The position numbers and the translations under genes were made by a program. A stretch of 41,701 nucleotides of DNA. It comes from Pseudomonadota bacterium. GTDB lineage: Bacteria; Pseudomonadota; Gammaproteobacteria; Xanthomonadales; Xanthomonadaceae. The number at the start of each line of letters is the position of its first letter. Within the stretch, counting starts at the first letter, position 1. The notes under the pieces are model-generated. The model did not search any database. It saw only the letters and a program-made list of their open reading frames with translations, and was not told the DNA's origin. This document shows, one piece after another, positions 38,901-41,701 of the stretch. The stretch is taken from contig JAEWJB010000137.1 in NCBI GenBank assembly GCA_023386795.1, positions 1 to 41,701 on the forward strand, read 5' to 3'.

Positions 38901-39932
38901 ATGCAGAAAGCCACCCGCCTCGCCGCCCTGTTGCTGGTTGCCTTCGCGGCCGTGCTCCTGCTGTCGGCGATGCTGCTCGGCCTGCGTAGCCGTTCGCACG
39001 CCGCCGGGCCCACGCCGACGATGTCGCTCGCGCCGGCAAGCCCGCATGCACAGGTGCTGGTGGCTGCGCGCGACCTGCCGGCGGGCGAGCCGCTCGATGC
39101 CAACGACCTGCGCGTGGCCGAGGTGGAGACGATGCCGCCGGATGGCTACGCCGAACCGAGCGCACTCGTCGGCAAGGTGCTCTCCACTCCGGTGGCGGCC
39201 GGCGCGGTGATCAACGCTTCGCTGCTGGCGCGTGGCCTGGCGCTGGCGCTGCAACCCGGCGAACGTGCCATCGCCGTGCCGGTGGACGAGCTGGCCGGTG
39301 CGGGCAACCGCGTGGCGCCCGGCGATTACGTGGACGTCTTCATGAATCTCAAGTCGCGCGCCCGCGACGGCGACGACAGCCAGAACCGCCTGTTGCTCTC
39401 GCGCCTGCGCGTGCTCAGCTATGGCGCGCAGGACCTGGGCCAGCCGCCCGCGCCGCAGGACGGCGGCACGGCAGCCAGTTCGAGCGGCGGCAATGCGCGC
39501 GCCGACGCGATCGCCGCCCGGGAAAGCGGCAGCACGGCCTCCACCGCCGGCCCGCAGCCGGCCCGCAGCGCGGTGCTCGCCGTTCCGGTGGAACAAGCCA
39601 ATCGCCTGTTGCTGGCCGCCCAGGACGGCAAGCTGTTCCTGGCCCTTCGCCACCCCTCCGACAACGGCAGCCCCGACGAATCGCTGTTCCCGCGCCCGCG
39701 CAACGTGCTCAAGCCGCGCCTGGATCTGAGCCCGGAACTCCGCGAAGCCGCCGCTTCGCCGGAAAACAACGCGTATGCCGGCATCGACGCGAATGCGCTG
39801 GCCGGCCACGACGACGCACCTGCCACGCCCGATGCCTTGACCGCCCGCCGCACGCCGGCGCCCCGCCGCCCCGCTGCGCCGCCGCTGGTGATCATCCGCG
39901 GCACGCAGGCTGGCGCGCTTTCTCCTCCGTGA
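38901..39932 (+). CDS. cpaB: Flp pilus assembly protein CpaB/RcpC
   Basis: This 343-residue protein is anchored by one N-terminal membrane segment (about 6-28). A SAF domain lies at about 50-112 (VLVAARDLPAGEPLDANDLR), followed by the RcpC region (LQPGERAIAVPVDELAGAG, VAPGDYVDVF). A low-complexity Gly/Ser/Ala stretch at about 178-225 splits the C-terminal part, and the last 60 residues are Pro/Ala-rich. CpaB stabilises the secretin and acts in the periplasm. GGAG lies seven bases before the ATG. It keeps the usual cpaB-cpaC order. Confidence 0.93.
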   Translation: MQKATRLAALLLVAFAAVLLLSAMLLGLRSRSHAAGPTPTMSLAPASPHAQVLVAARDLPAGEPLDANDLRVAEVETMPPDGYAEPSALVGKVLSTPVAAGAVINASLLARGLALALQPGERAIAVPVDELAGAGNRVAPGDYVDVFMNLKSRARDGDDSQNRLLLSRLRVLSYGAQDLGQPPAPQDGGTAASSSGGNARADAIAARESGSTASTAGPQPARSAVLAVPVEQANRLLLAAQDGKLFLALRHPSDNGSPDESLFPRPRNVLKPRLDLSPELREAAASPENNAYAGIDANALAGHDDAPATPDALTARRTPAPRRPAAPPLVIIRGTQAGALSPP

Positions 39933-39948
39933 CCGTGCGCGAGTGCCC

Positions 39949-41265
39949 ATGACCCGATTCCGCTCCTCTCCCCGTGTGCGTGATGCGCTGCTCGCCGTGG
40001 CGCTTGCGCTGGCCTGCGCGGTGCCGGCGCTGGCCAGCGAGGACGCCGCCGTGAACCTGCAGACGCACGAGCAGCGCCCGTGGACGTTGCCGGCCGACCT
40101 GGAGCGGGTGGCGATCGCCGACCCGTCCGTGGCCGACCTGGTGACGATGAAGAACCGCCAGCAGGCGCTGCTGGTCGGCAAGCAGGCCGGCCAGACCACG
40201 CTGCTGCTGTGGCGGCGCGGCCAGTCTGCCCCGCAGCGGCTGCAGGTCACCGTGCGCAGCGCGGTGCAGCAAGACCTGCTGCAATCGCAGCCGTTGGGCC
40301 TGACGGTCTCCGACGGCCTCGCGTTGTTGCAGGGGAGCAGCGATTCGATGCTCGAACACGAACGCGCACGGCAGGCCGCGGTGGCCACCACGGGCGATGC
40401 GGCCAAGGTCATCGATACCTCCGCTGTCGCCACCGGCGGCGTGGTGCAGGTCGAGGTCAAGGTGGTCGAGTTCAACAAGAGCGTGCTGCGCCAGATCGGC
40501 ATCCAGTTCCGCAACACCAATGGCGGCTTCAGCTATGGCATCACGCCGCCGAGCAACAGCGCCTCGGGTGGCGACGGCAGCAGCAATCCACTGTCCTCGG
40601 CGTTCCAGCTGGTCGCCGGCTCGCTGACCCACAAGTGGGACACGAATATCGACCTGCTCCAGCGCAACGGCATGGCGCGCGTGCTGGCCGAGCCGACGCT
40701 GGTGGCCTTGTCGGGACAGAGCGCGAACTTCCTCGCCGGCGGCGAGCTGCCGATCCTCGAACCGCAGGGGCTGGGCACCACCACGGTGACGTTCAAGCCG
40801 TTCGGCATCGGCCTGACGGTGACGCCCACGGTGCTGGCAGGCGACCGCATCGCACTGAAGGTGGCGCCGGAAGCAAGCGACCTGGATTACGCCAATGGCC
40901 TGTCCTACAACGGCGTGCAGATTCCCTCGATCTCCACCCGCCGCGCCGACACCACCGTGGAGCTGGGCGATGGCGAGAGTTTCGTCATCGGCGGGCTGGT
41001 GAGCAACACGTTGAGCTCCACCGTGGACAAGGTGCCGCTGCTGGGCGACTTGCCGATCATCGGCTCGTTCTTCCGCAGCCTGAATTACACCAAGCAGGAA
41101 AAGGAGCTGGTCATCGTGGTCACGCCGCACCTGGTGCGGCCCATCGCCCGTGGCACCGACATCCCGCTGCCCGGCGACCGCGAATCGCAAGGCAAGCTGC
41201 CGGTCTGGGGCGCGTGGCTGCTGCATCCGGCCGGCCCCGACGCGCTGCCCGGCTTCTCGCGCTGA
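39949..41265 (+). CDS. cpaC: Type II/IV secretin CpaC/RcpA of the Tad pilus
   Basis: This 438-residue outer-membrane secretin precursor has a signal peptide (cleavage near residue 30, VPALA). The pilus-type N-terminal domain spans about 38-105 (RPWTLPADLERVAIADPSVA). The secretin domain starts near 165 (VQVEVKVVEFNKSVLRQIGI) with the C-terminal barrel marks VLAEPTLVALSGQSANFLAG and GDLPIIGSFFRSLNYTKQEK. The BON domain found in many CpaC proteins is not evident between them. The start is taken as ATG 39949, which puts the basic residues directly before the signal core; a GTG at 39943 is the alternative. Neither has a strong ribosome site, so translation may depend on coupling to cpaB, 16 bases upstream. 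Confidence 0.94.
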   Translation: MTRFRSSPRVRDALLAVALALACAVPALASEDAAVNLQTHEQRPWTLPADLERVAIADPSVADLVTMKNRQQALLVGKQAGQTTLLLWRRGQSAPQRLQVTVRSAVQQDLLQSQPLGLTVSDGLALLQGSSDSMLEHERARQAAVATTGDAAKVIDTSAVATGGVVQVEVKVVEFNKSVLRQIGIQFRNTNGGFSYGITPPSNSASGGDGSSNPLSSAFQLVAGSLTHKWDTNIDLLQRNGMARVLAEPTLVALSGQSANFLAGGELPILEPQGLGTTTVTFKPFGIGLTVTPTVLAGDRIALKVAPEASDLDYANGLSYNGVQIPSISTRRADTTVELGDGESFVIGGLVSNTLSSTVDKVPLLGDLPIIGSFFRSLNYTKQEKELVIVVTPHLVRPIARGTDIPLPGDRESQGKLPVWGAWLLHPAGPDALPGFSR

Positions 41266-41270
41266 CAGCC

Positions 41271-41701
41271 ATGGCCACGGTCACGCCCATGACGCGACGC
41301 GCCCCGGACACGCCCCCCCGCGTGCTGATGTACGCGCCGGACAATCGCCACCATGCGCGCATGTCCGCCAAGCTGGCCGGCTTTGCCGACGTCGCGTGGC
41401 TGGACAGCCGCGACATCGCGCCCTCCCTGCTGGTGGCCCAGCAGACCAGCTGGGTGATGGTGCTGCTGGACTACAGCAGCGCCAACGCGCAGTACTCCTC
41501 CGACCTCGCGCGCCAGTTGCTGGCGCTGATGCCCGAGCTGCCGCTGGTGGCGGTGGGCGCGGCAGGTGCCGACCAGGGCACGATCCTGCTGGCGGCGATG
41601 CGGGCGGGCGTGCGCGATTTCATCGACATCGAGAGCCCGGCAGAGGACGTGCAGCGCCACCTGCAGCACGTGCTGGCGCAACGCCCCGCGCCGCGCACGC
41701 C
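41271..41701 (+). CDS. cpaE: Pilus assembly protein CpaE/TadZ, N-terminal part (runs off the window)
   Basis: The frame opens at ATG 41271, five bases after the cpaC stop, and stays open to the window end (143 residues seen). The sequence VLMYAPDNRHHARMSAKLAG, LLDYSSANAQYSSDLARQLL and AMRAGVRDFIDIESPAEDVQ fits the degenerate receiver-like domain at the front of CpaE/TadZ proteins. The typical Ala-Gly-Val-Arg-Asp-Phe block is present. The MinD-like ATPase domain would follow beyond the edge. TadZ sits at the cell pole and positions the Tad machine. The assignment leans on gene order (cpaB-cpaC-cpaE) as well as sequence. Confidence 0.85.
   Translation, partial: MATVTPMTRRAPDTPPRVLMYAPDNRHHARMSAKLAGFADVAWLDSRDIAPSLLVAQQTSWVMVLLDYSSANAQYSSDLARQLLALMPELPLVAVGAAGADQGTILLAAMRAGVRDFIDIESPAEDVQRHLQHVLAQRPAPRT

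Overview
The window is high-GC DNA carrying chromosomal genes of a gammaproteobacterium of the order Xanthomonadales (Lysobacterales). The evidence is the protein repertoire: paired TonB-dependent receptors, a YadA-type adhesin next to an OmpA-like protein, a Tad pilus locus, and a DUF6065 protein. The housekeeping gene order (leuS-lptE-holA-nadD-rsfS-rlmH and maf-rng-yhdP, then tldD and pmbA) also fits, as do GTAG-type REP sequences. The genus cannot be fixed from the sequence alone.

Layout. 1-1723 (+): the 3' end of tilS, then xseB and ispA, closed by a two-way terminator. 1817-12967: mostly minus-strand housekeeping genes (DUF4870, pmbA, tldD, yhdP, rng, maf). Two plus-strand genes interrupt this run: darP between pmbA and tldD, and a DUF6065 gene between tldD and yhdP. 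A repeat cluster with a perfect 29-bp inverted repeat separates DUF6065 from yhdP. 13088-22605 (+): an outer-membrane uptake block made of a SIMPL protein, a TonB protein, a large Oar-like TonB-dependent receptor, a TPR-sulfotransferase and a second TonB-dependent receptor. 22758-28819 (-): leuS, lptE, holA, nadD, rsfS and rlmH in one tight run, with a DUF998 membrane protein upstream of leuS. 29643-37147 (-): an AraC-type regulator, a 1813-residue trimeric autotransporter adhesin and an SmpA/OmlA-OmpA two-domain protein. 37652-41701 (+): the start of a Tad pilus operon (flp, cpaA, tadE-like, cpaB, cpaC and the 5' end of cpaE/tadZ).

How the genes relate. The core genes serve tRNA and rRNA modification, ribosome maturation, isoprenoid, NAD and LPS biogenesis, RNA decay and DNA replication. 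The accessory material falls into two surface systems. The first is a nutrient or peptide uptake block in which a cytosolic sulfotransferase sits between two TonB-dependent receptors. The second is an adhesion region in which the AraC/adhesin/OmpA genes face the Tad pilus genes across a 504-bp control region holding a tandem 21-nt repeat.

The most unusual signals are the receptor-sulfotransferase-receptor cassette with a terminator placed directly before the sulfotransferase start, the tandem repeat in the adhesin/pilus control region, the nested inverted repeat at 6752-6861, a recent 222-bp tandem duplication in the adhesin stalk, and several likely leaderless or TTG-initiated core genes. 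No RNA genes, insertion sequences, CRISPR arrays or prophage genes were found.
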